The notes beneath the pieces were generated by a model. The model had not been told where the DNA came from and searched no databases. It saw nothing but the letters and a program-made list of their open reading frames with translations. A stretch of DNA of 34,024 bases from an uncultured Photobacterium sp. (GTDB lineage Bacteria > Pseudomonadota > Gammaproteobacteria > Enterobacterales > Vibrionaceae). The stretch covers positions 1-34,024 of the forward strand of contig CAMQXY010000026.1 in the NCBI GenBank assembly GCA_947039005.1, read 5' to 3'. This document shows positions 18,025-25,954 of the stretch, piece by piece. The translations under genes and the position numbers were made by a program. Numbering within the stretch: the stretch's first letter is position 1; the number at the start of each line of letters is the position of its first letter.

Positions 18025-18267
18025 TTAAGCGTGATCGTTGCTTAGCATTTCATTTAAACGCTTTAAAATCGCATGGACAGCGTGGCCTTTAGTGATTTCA
18101 CCGCCGTTTTCAACTTCAATTTCATGCTTATTATGTAAACCTGTTGCATCTTCTGCAATATGTAGCCAATCAGGATGCCAGTAGAATGATTGCCCGCCAT
18201 CGGTGATCCAGTTATGTACACCACAATTTTCGCCATGGTAATTTAGATCTGCTGCTTTATAAGTCAT
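18025..18267 (-). CDS. Small conserved-looking protein of unknown function
   Basis: This 80-residue soluble protein is rich in His, Asn and Trp (MTYKAADLNYHGENCG, then HNWITDGGQSFYWHPDWLH) and ends in a helical segment (HAVHAILKRLNEML). There is one cysteine, no signal peptide and no membrane helix. AAGGA lies eight bases upstream of the ATG and a shared terminator follows, so it looks like a real single-gene unit. I do not recognise the family. The several His residues could hint at metal binding, but that is speculation. Confidence 0.8.
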   Translation of the reverse strand: MTYKAADLNYHGENCGVHNWITDGGQSFYWHPDWLHIAEDATGLHNKHEIEVENGGEITKGHAVHAILKRLNEMLSNDHA

Positions 18268-18426
18268 TCTTAAATCCTTTAATGGTAATCGTTATATTTA
18301 TTAGTAAAGAGTATAAAAAACAATGATGATGAAACTGTGATCTACTCGATGTTATTTTGTTAAAGATTACAACCAAGTAAAATAAATAATGTTTTTTTTG
18401 TGTATATCGAAAACTATTGTTGTTCG

Positions 18427-18642
18427 TTATTTAATAACGATCTATTAAATGCTTTTAAAAGTACTTAGGATTCAATGTTTCCCCAGTCGCTTGATCCACC
18501 AGCTTATCGATTGATAATTGTTGAGGCTTTATCCCAAATATTATTTGTAACCATTCAAAGATTGGCGTTAAGTTGCTTTAAGCGACTAAGTGTTCAACAT
18601 TCATTTTTTATTGATGATCGCCCATACATTGCATCTATTACA
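18427..18642 (-). pseudogene. Relic of the 3' end of an M32 carboxypeptidase gene
   Basis: Read on the minus strand, this matches the last 70 or so codons of the intact gene at 18797-20278, roughly three-quarters identical by eye. The translation contains NLTPIFEWL, then IDKLVDQATGETLNP, then KHLIDRY and a stop, against NLTPIFEWL, TDKLVEQATGETLNP and QHLMKRYLK in the intact protein. It has in-frame stops (after EHLVA and after NPKYF) and two compensating one-base frameshifts around the IWDKAST region. The part before residue 420 is missing. It is a dead fragment of a second copy, lying directly downstream of the live gene. Confidence 0.85.
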
Positions 18643-18723
18643 GGAAGAATAAGAAAGGTAATAACTCATACACTCACGAAGTTATAGAAGTTGTTTGAGA
18701 TGCGCCTTTAGATAAGCGTTTTG

Positions 18724-18787
18724 TACACTTTACCTATACGCTCTTATCTACAATTAAATAAGGTAGTAGATTAATAGGTAAAGTGTA
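18724..18787. repeat. 14-bp inverted repeat downstream of the M32 gene
   Basis: TACACTTTACCTAT (18724-18737) and its exact reverse complement ATAGGTAAAGTGTA (18774-18787) are separated by 36 bases. The right arm lies ten bases past the M32 stop codon. It could form a long hairpin at the mRNA 3' end, but there is no clear T run, so I call it a repeat rather than a terminator. Confidence 0.7.
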
Positions 18788-18796
18788 TGTATCAAC

Positions 18797-20278
18797 TTAC
18801 TTCAAATAACGTTTCATTAAATGCTGCTTAAAGTGCTCAGGATTAAGTGTTTCGCCCGTTGCTTGCTCCACCAGCTTGTCGGTTGATAACGTTGAGGCTT
18901 TATCCCAAATGTTATTATGCAACCATTCAAAAATTGGGGTTAAGTTACCTTGAGCGACTAACTGTTCAACATCTATTTCTTTATTAATTGTTGCCATGAA
19001 TTGTGCAGCATACATTGCACCTAGAGTGTAGCTTGGGAAATAGCCAAAGCTACCGTCAGTCCAGTGAATATCTTGCATACAACCATCGGTGAAATTCCCT
19101 TGTGTTGACAGCCCAAGGTATTGAGACATTTTCTGATCCCAAATAGCTGGAATATCATCAACCTCAATATTGCCTTCAATTAAGTCACGTTCAATTTCAT
19201 AACGTAAGATAACATGTGCAGGGTAGGTGACTTCATCGGCATCAACACGAATAAATCCGGGTTTAACTCGCGTATTTATAAGGCTAAGGTTCTCTGCTGA
19301 CAGTGAATCTTCTTTTGAATCAAAAGCCTGTTGAACCATCGGGGCTAATAATCGACTAAATGACGAGCTTCGTGATAATTGCATTTCACAAAATAGGCTT
19401 TGTGATTCATGAATCCCCATTGAACGTGCTTCACCTACTGGCAAATCTCGCCATTGTTGAGGTAACCCTTGCTCATAACGCGCATGACCTGTTTCATGGA
19501 TAACCCCCATAAGTGCTGATGTAAAATCATTTTCATCATAGCGAGTCGTAATACGCACATCTGTTGGTACACCACCACAAAATGGATGAGTACTGATATC
19601 AAGTCTGCCATGTTCAAAATCAAAGCCGAGTAATTTCATTGCTTCAAGACTTAATGCTTGTTGTTGTTCAATAGCAAATGGGGCAGAGAGTGGTATTGTT
19701 ACCTCTGTCGCTTGTTTGGCTTCTACTTGCTGGATTAATTGAGGCAGCCATGATTTCACATCTGTAAAAATACCGTCTAATACTGCTGACGTCATACCTG
19801 GTTCATAAAGATCTAATAATGCATCATAGCGACTTAGCCCTGTCGCCTGTGCACGAATAGCTGCTTCTTGACGTGCTAATTCAACTACTGGTTTTAAATT
19901 AGCCTTAAAGCCTTCCCAATCATTCGTTTTACGTTGTGAACGCCAAGCATGTTCACATTGAGACCCCGTCAATGATTGTTGCTCTACAAGCTCAGCAGGT
20001 AAAATATTTTGCATCATCCACTGACGTTTAAGAGCCGCTAAGCTAACTCGTTGCTCAGGGGTAAGATCTTCTGTTTCAGCTTCCGTGAACCAATTTTCCA
20101 AATAAGAGGCTGTGGCAAGCTCATGTGAGATAACAGCAAGCTCTGCCATTGCCTCTGAGCGAGCTTGGGCACCACCATTCGGCATGATAGCAGCCTGATC
20201 CCAGCCACAAATGGCATTCAGATGCCCAAGTCGAGAAAGTTTTTTAGCATGACGTTCTAATTTATTGTAATAGTTCAT
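18797..20278 (-). CDS. Metallocarboxypeptidase of family M32 (carboxypeptidase Taq type)
   Basis: This 493-residue cytoplasmic zinc carboxypeptidase shows the full M32 motif set: HPF (231-233), DVRITT (240-245), the zinc motif HETGH (261-265), HESQSLFCE with the ligand Glu291, the IRVDADEVTYPAHVILRYEIE block (listed in two parts: IRVDADEV, then YPAHVILRYEIE), and GYFPSY. The length is normal for the family (about 490-510). TTAGGA lies shortly before the ATG. It removes C-terminal residues from peptides with broad specificity. It is transcribed alone. A decayed copy of its 3' end lies downstream. Confidence 0.95.
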   Translation of the reverse strand: MNYYNKLERHAKKLSRLGHLNAICGWDQAAIMPNGGAQARSEAMAELAVISHELATASYLENWFTEAETEDLTPEQRVSLAALKRQWMMQNILPAELVEQQSLTGSQCEHAWRSQRKTNDWEGFKANLKPVVELARQEAAIRAQATGLSRYDALLDLYEPGMTSAVLDGIFTDVKSWLPQLIQQVEAKQATEVTIPLSAPFAIEQQQALSLEAMKLLGFDFEHGRLDISTHPFCGGVPTDVRITTRYDENDFTSALMGVIHETGHARYEQGLPQQWRDLPVGEARSMGIHESQSLFCEMQLSRSSSFSRLLAPMVQQAFDSKEDSLSAENLSLINTRVKPGFIRVDADEVTYPAHVILRYEIERDLIEGNIEVDDIPAIWDQKMSQYLGLSTQGNFTDGCMQDIHWTDGSFGYFPSYTLGAMYAAQFMATINKEIDVEQLVAQGNLTPIFEWLHNNIWDKASTLSTDKLVEQATGETLNPEHFKQHLMKRYLK

Positions 20279-20627
20279 ACTTGTTCCTAATTAATAAACA
20301 GCAATAGAATAAATTTAACCTAACCTTTCGTTATTTAATAGCGATACCCCATCTGTAAAGTAATAAAAATGCGAACAAAGCAGAATTTATCAATTTAAAA
20401 ATAAAATAAGCAGTAGTTAATTGCTAGTAATGATTTATATTTAACCCTATTAGCGTTATAAATGTAATCAGTGATAGCAATTGGTAAGACAATGTAACTA
20501 AGACCTGTTTTATTATATTTTTTCGATATACTAGTAACTAATCTAAATACCTATTAGGTCATTATCTGCAAGTCCTCAATAGCTATGTAGATTGATATTA
20601 TCGTTTTTTAAAGGAATTTTGCCTCAC
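20279..20627. promoter_or_regulatory. Divergent intergenic region between the M32 gene and dacA
   Basis: The 349 bases are AT-rich and must hold promoters for both divergent genes. A near-palindrome TTCGTTATTTAATAGCGAT lies at 20327-20345. I see no reading frame of note and no confident -35/-10 pair. Confidence 0.4.
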
Positions 20628-21806
20628 ATGGAAAAGACTACTCGGTTTTTCTCTCTTGTTGGTGCTACTGCGCTTTACTCTTTATCTTTTTCAGCGTCTG
20701 CATCCATGCCGACGGTTGTACCTGATGCACCAACGTTAAGTGCAAAAGGCTATGTATTGATGGATTACAATACAGGTAAGGTTCTAGTAGAAAAGGATGC
20801 AAACGAAAAATTAAACCCAGCTAGCTTAACTAAACTAATGACAAGCTATGTGGCTGGTCAAGAAATGAAGCAAGGCAATATTAATGAGAAAGATCTTGTT
20901 GTTATTAGCCGTAATGCTTGGGCAAAAAATTTCCCTGATTCATCAAAAATGTTCATTGAAGTGGGTAGCGAAGTACCATTGATGGATCTATTTCGTGGCT
21001 TGATTATTCAATCAGGTAACGATGCAAGTGTTGCAATTGCAGAGCATGTTGCTGGTTCTGAGCAATCATTCGTGAGTTTAATGAACTCATGGGCGAAGAA
21101 GCTAGGTATGAACAATTCTAACTTTGCTAATCCACACGGTTTGGATCATGGGGATTTATATACAACCCCTTATGACATAGCCTTACTGGGTCAGGCACTT
21201 ATTCGTGATTTACCTGCTATTTATCCACTATACAGTGAAAAGTCATTTACCTATAACAACATTACACAGCGTAATCGTAATGGCTTGTTGTATGATCCAA
21301 GCATGAATGTCGATGGTATGAAAACAGGTTACACCAGTGGCGCCGGTTACAGTTTAACCAGCTCAGCGACTGAAGGTGACATGCGTTTAATTGCTGTTGT
21401 AATGGGTACAAAAAGTACCAAAACTCGAGAAATTGAAAGTAAGCAATTATTAAACTATGGCTTCCGTTTCTTTGAGACAGTAATACCACATAAAGCTGGC
21501 GATGAAATTATTACTGAGCACGTATGGTTTGGTGATAAAGATCAGGTTAAATTGGGTGTTGATAAAACAAGTTACGTGACAGTGTCACGGAATGATGCTA
21601 AAAAATTAACCGCTAGTGTTGAGCTAAATAGTGAACTTGAAGCACCTATCACGAAAGGGCAACAAGTTGGTGAAATTATTTACTCTGTTAATGATAAGCA
21701 AGTAGGCAAACAACCGCTTGTTGCATTAGAGCCAGTTGATGAAGGCAGCTTCTTTAGCCGCTTGATTGACCAAGTTAAGAAATTTGTGATGAGCTTTTTT
21801 AAGTAA
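20628..21806 (+). CDS. dacA: D-alanyl-D-alanine carboxypeptidase, PBP5/6 type
   Basis: This 392-residue penicillin-binding protein trims the terminal D-alanine from peptidoglycan stem peptides in the periplasm. It has a Sec signal (residues 1-24, ending SASAS), the three active-site motifs SxxK (Ser66-Lys69 in PASLTKL), SxN (Ser129-Asn131 in QSGNDAS) and KTG (Lys232 in GMKTGYTSG), a beta-rich C-terminal domain, and an amphipathic C-terminal anchor (FFSRLIDQVKKFVMSFFK) typical of PBP5/6. The ATG at 20628 is chosen because the signal starts there; AAGGA lies 12 bases upstream, slightly long. DacC is the alternative name, since the paralogues cannot be separated by eye. A terminator follows. Confidence 0.94.
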   Translation: MEKTTRFFSLVGATALYSLSFSASASMPTVVPDAPTLSAKGYVLMDYNTGKVLVEKDANEKLNPASLTKLMTSYVAGQEMKQGNINEKDLVVISRNAWAKNFPDSSKMFIEVGSEVPLMDLFRGLIIQSGNDASVAIAEHVAGSEQSFVSLMNSWAKKLGMNNSNFANPHGLDHGDLYTTPYDIALLGQALIRDLPAIYPLYSEKSFTYNNITQRNRNGLLYDPSMNVDGMKTGYTSGAGYSLTSSATEGDMRLIAVVMGTKSTKTREIESKQLLNYGFRFFETVIPHKAGDEIITEHVWFGDKDQVKLGVDKTSYVTVSRNDAKKLTASVELNSELEAPITKGQQVGEIIYSVNDKQVGKQPLVALEPVDEGSFFSRLIDQVKKFVMSFFK

Positions 21807-21828
21807 TTACATTGTCAGTTAGCTTAAA

Positions 21829-21860
21829 TAAGCTCAGCCATTGCGTGCTGGGCTTTTTTA
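21829..21860 (+). terminator. Rho-independent terminator after dacA
   Basis: The stem AAGCTCAGC / GCTGGGCTT (one G-U pair) has a short loop and is followed by a run of six T. Confidence 0.88.
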
Positions 21861-21968
21861 TTGTGTATAGCTATTTCCAGTCAACAATAAAATACGTATA
21901 ATTCATGCCCTATAAATTCTTATCCCGTAATTCTACTATCGATGTTGTCGGTAGTTCGAGAAGTAGTA

Positions 21969-22862
21969 ATGAATCAGACAGATAACCGTAAAGAAACACT
22001 TGAATATAACAAACTGCAAAAACGTCTTCGCCGCAATATGGGTAACGCCATTATTGATTACAACATGATCGAAGAAGGTGATGTTGTTATGGCCTGTATT
22101 AGTGGTGGCAAAGATTCATTTGCGATGCTGGATATTCTGCTTAATTTAAAGAAAGCAGCGCCAATTAATTTTGACGTTGTCGCGGTTAATCTTGATCAAA
22201 AGCAACCGGGCTTTCCTGAGCATATTTTGCCAGAGTATTTTAAAAGCCTAAATATTCCTTACTACATTGTCGATAAAGATACTTATTCTGTTGTTAAGGA
22301 AAAAGTAGAAGAAGGTAAGACTACGTGTGGCTTATGCTCACGATTACGTCGTGGTACCTTGTATTCTTTTGCTGAAACGATTGGTGCGACTAAGATTGCA
22401 CTAGGGCACCATTTAGACGATATCGTTGAAACATTATTCTTAAATATGTTCCACGGTTCACGCTTAAAAGCAATGCCGCCTAAATTACGTTCTGATGATG
22501 GTCGTAACGTTGTGATCCGTCCATTAACGTATTGTCGTGAAAAAGATCTGATCAAATACGCTGAATACAAACAGTTCCCAATTATTCCTTGTAACCTTTG
22601 TGGTTCACAAGAGAACCTACAACGTCAAAGTATTAAAGCAATGTTGATGGATTGGGATAAAAAAACACCAGGTCGTGTGGATGCTATTTTCAAATCTATT
22701 CAGAATATTAGCCCAAGCCAATTAGCAGATAAAAACTTGTTTGATTTTGTTAATCTGCCATTGGATCGTGAAGGCGATAGAGCTGAGTATGCTTTCACTG
22801 AAGCAACAGTTTCATCGACAAATATTGATGATAGTATGTTCATTGATGTTACTAACGTTTAA
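21969..22862 (+). CDS. ttcA: tRNA 2-thiocytidine(32) synthetase TtcA
   Basis: This 297-residue enzyme thiolates cytidine 32 of certain tRNAs using ATP and an iron-sulfur cluster. The PP-loop SGGKDS begins at residue 45. The cluster cysteines lie in CGLC (Cys120, Cys123) and CNLCGSQ (Cys208, Cys211). The blocks [12 protein letters not shown] and [17 protein letters not shown] match E. coli TtcA closely. The start at 21969 ([10 protein letters not shown]) aligns with known proteins; an in-frame ATG at 21942 would add nine residues and has no better ribosome site. Confidence 0.97.
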   Translation: MNQTDNRKETLEYNKLQKRLRRNMGNAIIDYNMIEEGDVVMACISGGKDSFAMLDILLNLKKAAPINFDVVAVNLDQKQPGFPEHILPEYFKSLNIPYYIVDKDTYSVVKEKVEEGKTTCGLCSRLRRGTLYSFAETIGATKIALGHHLDDIVETLFLNMFHGSRLKAMPPKLRSDDGRNVVIRPLTYCREKDLIKYAEYKQFPIIPCNLCGSQENLQRQSIKAMLMDWDKKTPGRVDAIFKSIQNISPSQLADKNLFDFVNLPLDREGDRAEYAFTEATVSSTNIDDSMFIDVTNV

Positions 22863-22887
22863 TTATCGTTCGTAGCAAAAAAACAAT

Positions 22888-22927
22888 AAAAAACGGCACC
22901 TTACTATCAAGTAGGTGCCGTTTTATT
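22888..22927. terminator. Bidirectional terminator between ttcA and the protease operon
   Basis: The stem AAAACGGCACCT / GGTGCCGTTTT, with a bulged T and a short loop, has a T run on the right and an A run on the left. It serves both convergent units. Confidence 0.92.
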
Positions 22928-22942
22928 ATAGAGGTCATCATA

Positions 22943-23725
22943 CTATTTCACATTTAGAAACTGTTCTGAAAACGGTTGTTTGTTATTCGTAATTGCTTGA
23001 TTATTATTGTCAATTAATTGATCTTTACTGGCTATCCAACCTTTGTTTCTTACTGTTCTTAGATGATATTCTTGTTTATCATCAGTAATAAAACTGCCTT
23101 CTTTTATCTCTCTTATTTGGGTTATTTTACCAATATCTTGCCGCTGAGAATTTTGTAACCCCCATATAGTAACGTCATTTTTTTCTCTTTGAATCGATGC
23201 AATTACAATTTGTTGGGTACCTTTATTGGGTAATGACAGTATTAGACTATCCCCAAGAACCAGTTGATTTAATAAAGCATCATCCATTTGCATTACAGTG
23301 GCATCATTCGCTAAAGAGAGTTGCTGCTCTAATTCAACTTCTTCCTTTAAATTTGGTCGATACACCCATAAGTCACTTCCTGTTAATAAATTAATATTGC
23401 TATTGATTGGTGGTGAATTGCCACTACTCATTACGGGTATTAACGGTTCATCATAATGCTGAGGTTGAGCAACGAATAGATGTTGTTCATCAGTAACTGG
23501 AGCATTTGTTATCTCTTTATCTCTTTTGCTTAACACATCAAAATTTTCAGGAATGGGGGCGACTTCATGCTTAATGTTACTTGAAGCAATAGTCGCTGGC
23601 TCATTATTCATAGCCTTTGATAAGGTGTGATGTCGGTGACTATTGGCATAATAACCACCTATACCAACACCAACCACCACTATAAGTATAAGATATCGAT
23701 AATGTTTATACAAAAACTGATACAT
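22943..23725 (-). CDS. Membrane-anchored protein with a protease-prodomain-like region, partner of the adjacent S1 protease
   Basis: This 260-residue protein has a short cytoplasmic start, one membrane helix (about residues 11-27), a polar linker of about 110 residues and a C-terminal beta-rich region (about 143-236). That region reads LGDSLILSLPNKG, then NDVTIWGL, then EGSFITDDKQEYHLRTV, a pattern like the N-terminal prodomain of secreted reprolysin-type metalloproteases (GD-x-hydrophobic strand, T-W-x-G, then G-x-hydrophobic-x-G-Y). It starts 3 bases after the protease stop, with GGAG six bases before the ATG, so the two are co-translated. The domain likeness is by eye. No catalytic motif is seen. 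An inhibitor, tether or chaperone for the protease is an inference from the operon. Confidence 0.75.
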   Translation of the reverse strand: MYQFLYKHYRYLILIVVVGVGIGGYYANSHRHHTLSKAMNNEPATIASSNIKHEVAPIPENFDVLSKRDKEITNAPVTDEQHLFVAQPQHYDEPLIPVMSSGNSPPINSNINLLTGSDLWVYRPNLKEEVELEQQLSLANDATVMQMDDALLNQLVLGDSLILSLPNKGTQQIVIASIQREKNDVTIWGLQNSQRQDIGKITQIREIKEGSFITDDKQEYHLRTVRNKGWIASKDQLIDNNNQAITNNKQPFSEQFLNVK

Positions 23726-23728
23726 AGA

Positions 23729-25447
23729 CTACTCCGTAATATTTAGATGAACATTAAGACGGAGATCTTGTTTGAATCTACGGTTATGTAATCCTCGAAC
23801 AGTAACAGGGAAACTTCCTTTATATTCACCTATCTCTAAGTCTGGATTATCCTCAGTAATAAAACTGACTCGTAGTTCACCATAGACAGGACCTGTCTTA
23901 CGACAATAAGCCGCGTTATTCATCATTGACCAACCACAACCAAGATAACGCTCACCACGTAAGATGACAGTCTGACTTATACCTGTTTGGCTATTTTTTA
24001 CATCTACGACAAGCTGACTATAAATACCTGTACTTCGACTCCAACGAGGACGAATACTGCCTTTTTTATTCGGTGACAGATAGTATACGGTTCCACGCAT
24101 CGAACTTTCATAGCGTTCACTAATAAATGGTGAGACCTCAGTAATAGTGCCATCAAAAGGAAGTGTTTCAGCGATAGTAATATCAGTATTAATTGTCACA
24201 CTGTCATTATAATCACGGTTATACAGACTCTTAACATTAAACGTAAAATCACCGTTATAACGACCGATAGGTAAGTCAGGGTTGTCCTTTTGATTAAATT
24301 GTACTTTTAATTGACCAAGATTGGCTGCAGGGTAACACCAAGCACTGTTATTAACTTTCCCCCAACCACAATGCGTCTTACGTTGTCCTTGTAACCAAAC
24401 AAGGTACGTCGTATCCGTTTGTTGATGAATGAGGTTAGTTGAAAACAAGGTGGTTTTATGAGGATAACGCCATATATAGCGAGTAGGACCATTGATGATA
24501 TTATTACCTTTCACATAATAAACAGAACCTCTTAGATCTTTCTCTAATGGATCTGTCTCAAGTATGTTTTTTTCGGTCAATACAAAAACGGGTTCTTCTT
24601 CGATTTCAGTTGGAATGTCATCCACTGTTTTTAGCATTGGAACAATACTTTTTAGCCACTGACTATTTAAAGCAATTGGAGCATGACCTGAATAACCATA
24701 TTGCCATCCAAACCACCATGATGAAATACCAACGGCAACATCAGCACCTTTACGTTGCTGCCAAATTGCAGAACCACTATCACCAGGAGAGGCAAATGCC
24801 CATGCTGGTGTATTTTCAATTGCTTGGTTAATCAGGCAGTCTTTATATACAAAGCGTAATTGCCCCGTACCATTACGTTTATCTAGCCAACCTAATTGAC
24901 CCAATGAACGCGATCCAAAAATACCAAAACCGGTTAAATCAATAGAATCTAACAGAAGGTCTTTATTAAAATGGTTATCTATATACGGTTGTTTAATAAC
25001 ATCGCCATTATTATCTAACGGATCGCTGACTTTAGGGATTTTTGCAACAGCAATATCAGAGCTACAGCCGGTATAGTGATTAAAGTAGTTTATTGATTGA
25101 CCTGAGCTAATAACAGTTCCATCCTGTAATTTAAAACTCACGTATTGACCTTGGTGTTGATTATTTTCGTAACCTTGAAGACAATGTGCAGCTGTTAATA
25201 TATAACTATATTGTTGATCACTTCCAAGCCAAGTGCCTGAACAATAACCTCGTCCAATCACTAATCCAACATAATTGTATTTTTGTTTATTTGCTTGTGT
25301 ATGTAATGAATCACTAACAGTGTTTACTAAGGCAGGATCTAAACTGCCTCCTAACTCAATATATTTACTGTCATTGATACCAATAGAATACCCATTAAAA
25401 GAGAGTAAACATATAAATAGCGCTACTATTTTATAAATCTTACACAT
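23729..25447 (-). CDS. Secreted trypsin-like serine protease with two C-terminal repeat domains
   Basis: This 572-residue protein starts with a Sec signal (hydrophobic residues 7-20). The catalytic domain (about 60-272) shows the chymotrypsin-fold triad: His88 (TAAHC), Asp131 (SSDIAVAKI) and Ser224 (PGDSGSA). After a short acidic linker come two repeats of about 120 residues (305-425 and 450-570). Each begins RGSVYYV or RGTVYYL, has a CGW cysteine and a second cysteine 11 residues later (360/371 and 504/515), and ends with DNPDLPIGRYNG or DNPDLEIGEYKG and a beta strand. I do not recognise the repeat. It may bind a surface or a substrate. There is no GlyGly-CTERM anchor, unlike the Vibrio Ves proteases. 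It is first in a two-gene operon. Confidence 0.9.
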   Translation of the reverse strand: MCKIYKIVALFICLLSFNGYSIGINDSKYIELGGSLDPALVNTVSDSLHTQANKQKYNYVGLVIGRGYCSGTWLGSDQQYSYILTAAHCLQGYENNQHQGQYVSFKLQDGTVISSGQSINYFNHYTGCSSDIAVAKIPKVSDPLDNNGDVIKQPYIDNHFNKDLLLDSIDLTGFGIFGSRSLGQLGWLDKRNGTGQLRFVYKDCLINQAIENTPAWAFASPGDSGSAIWQQRKGADVAVGISSWWFGWQYGYSGHAPIALNSQWLKSIVPMLKTVDDIPTEIEEEPVFVLTEKNILETDPLEKDLRGSVYYVKGNNIINGPTRYIWRYPHKTTLFSTNLIHQQTDTTYLVWLQGQRKTHCGWGKVNNSAWCYPAANLGQLKVQFNQKDNPDLPIGRYNGDFTFNVKSLYNRDYNDSVTINTDITIAETLPFDGTITEVSPFISERYESSMRGTVYYLSPNKKGSIRPRWSRSTGIYSQLVVDVKNSQTGISQTVILRGERYLGCGWSMMNNAAYCRKTGPVYGELRVSFITEDNPDLEIGEYKGSFPVTVRGLHNRRFKQDLRLNVHLNITE

Positions 25448-25595
25448 AATGAACTGTTTAATTACGGACTAATAGCTTCAGTGTAGTGCAATATTCTTAA
25501 TCTGATTGTTTATTGGTTTTTAATAATAAAAAAAGCCATACCACTTTTTTTTATTTATTGATATTATTAGAAAAATAGATGTATTAGGATTAATA

Positions 25596-25904
25596 ATGAT
25601 TAAACCATCAATAATCATACTCATTGGACTTTCTTTTATAGCCGTTGGGTGCAGTTCACATCAAGCTCAACAAATGGGTATTCAAGGCAGTAGTGTTAAC
25701 AGTTATGCACGACACATGTCTAATAGTCAGCTTTGTGAAACCTATCTTGGTGAGCGAGCAACGAATCAAACACGCGTATCGCTAGCAGCTGAATGGAAAT
25801 ATCGAAAACTCAGCCATGCCTATTGCTCAGAACAAGAAAATGAGTGGTATCTAACTAAGTTTACAAAATGGCTTATTAATGAAAAAACGCCTGAGCCTAA
25901 ATAA
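25596..25904 (+). CDS. Small lipoprotein of unknown function
   Basis: This 102-residue protein has a lipoprotein signal with lipobox AVGC, so Cys19 is the predicted lipidated residue. The residues after it (SSHQ) lack the Asp inner-membrane retention signal, favouring the outer membrane. The mature part holds two cysteines (LCETYLG and AYCSEQ) that could form a disulfide, and is mostly helical. AGGA lies about seven bases upstream of the ATG. The gene is divergent from the protease gene with 148 bases between the starts. I do not recognise the family. Confidence 0.8.
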   Translation: MIKPSIIILIGLSFIAVGCSSHQAQQMGIQGSSVNSYARHMSNSQLCETYLGERATNQTRVSLAAEWKYRKLSHAYCSEQENEWYLTKFTKWLINEKTPEPK

Positions 25905-25935
25905 TAAAACGCCTCAATTAATGAGGCGTTTTATA
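25905..25935. terminator. Bidirectional terminator between the lipoprotein gene and uspE
   Basis: The stem AAAACGCCTCA / TGAGGCGTTTT with a four-base loop has A on the left and T on the right and serves both convergent genes. Confidence 0.92.
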
Positions 25936-25954
25936 TTTCAGCTACGACTTATTA

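Larger units (their letters stand above)
18268..18796. other. Gene-free stretch holding a decayed M32 carboxypeptidase fragment and an inverted repeat
   Basis: Of these 529 bases, 18268-18426 is AT-rich promoter-type sequence for the small gene at 18025-18267. Positions 18427-18642 are the relic described separately. The remainder holds an inverted repeat at 18724-18787 just downstream of the intact M32 gene. An apparent 70-codon frame on the plus strand (18475-18687) is only the antisense of the relic. Confidence 0.7.

Noticed and set aside
18423-18441. Near-palindrome TTCGTTATTTAATAACGAT, matching 20327-20345 at 18 of 19 bases and suggesting paired operators flanking the M32 gene.
   Set aside because: The first copy is largely the decayed 3' end of the M32 relic, so half the palindrome comes from former coding sequence; not enough to claim an operator.
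18475-18687. A 70-codon plus-strand open frame.
   Set aside because: It is antisense to the M32 relic, has no ribosome site, and the minus-strand reading explains the sequence.
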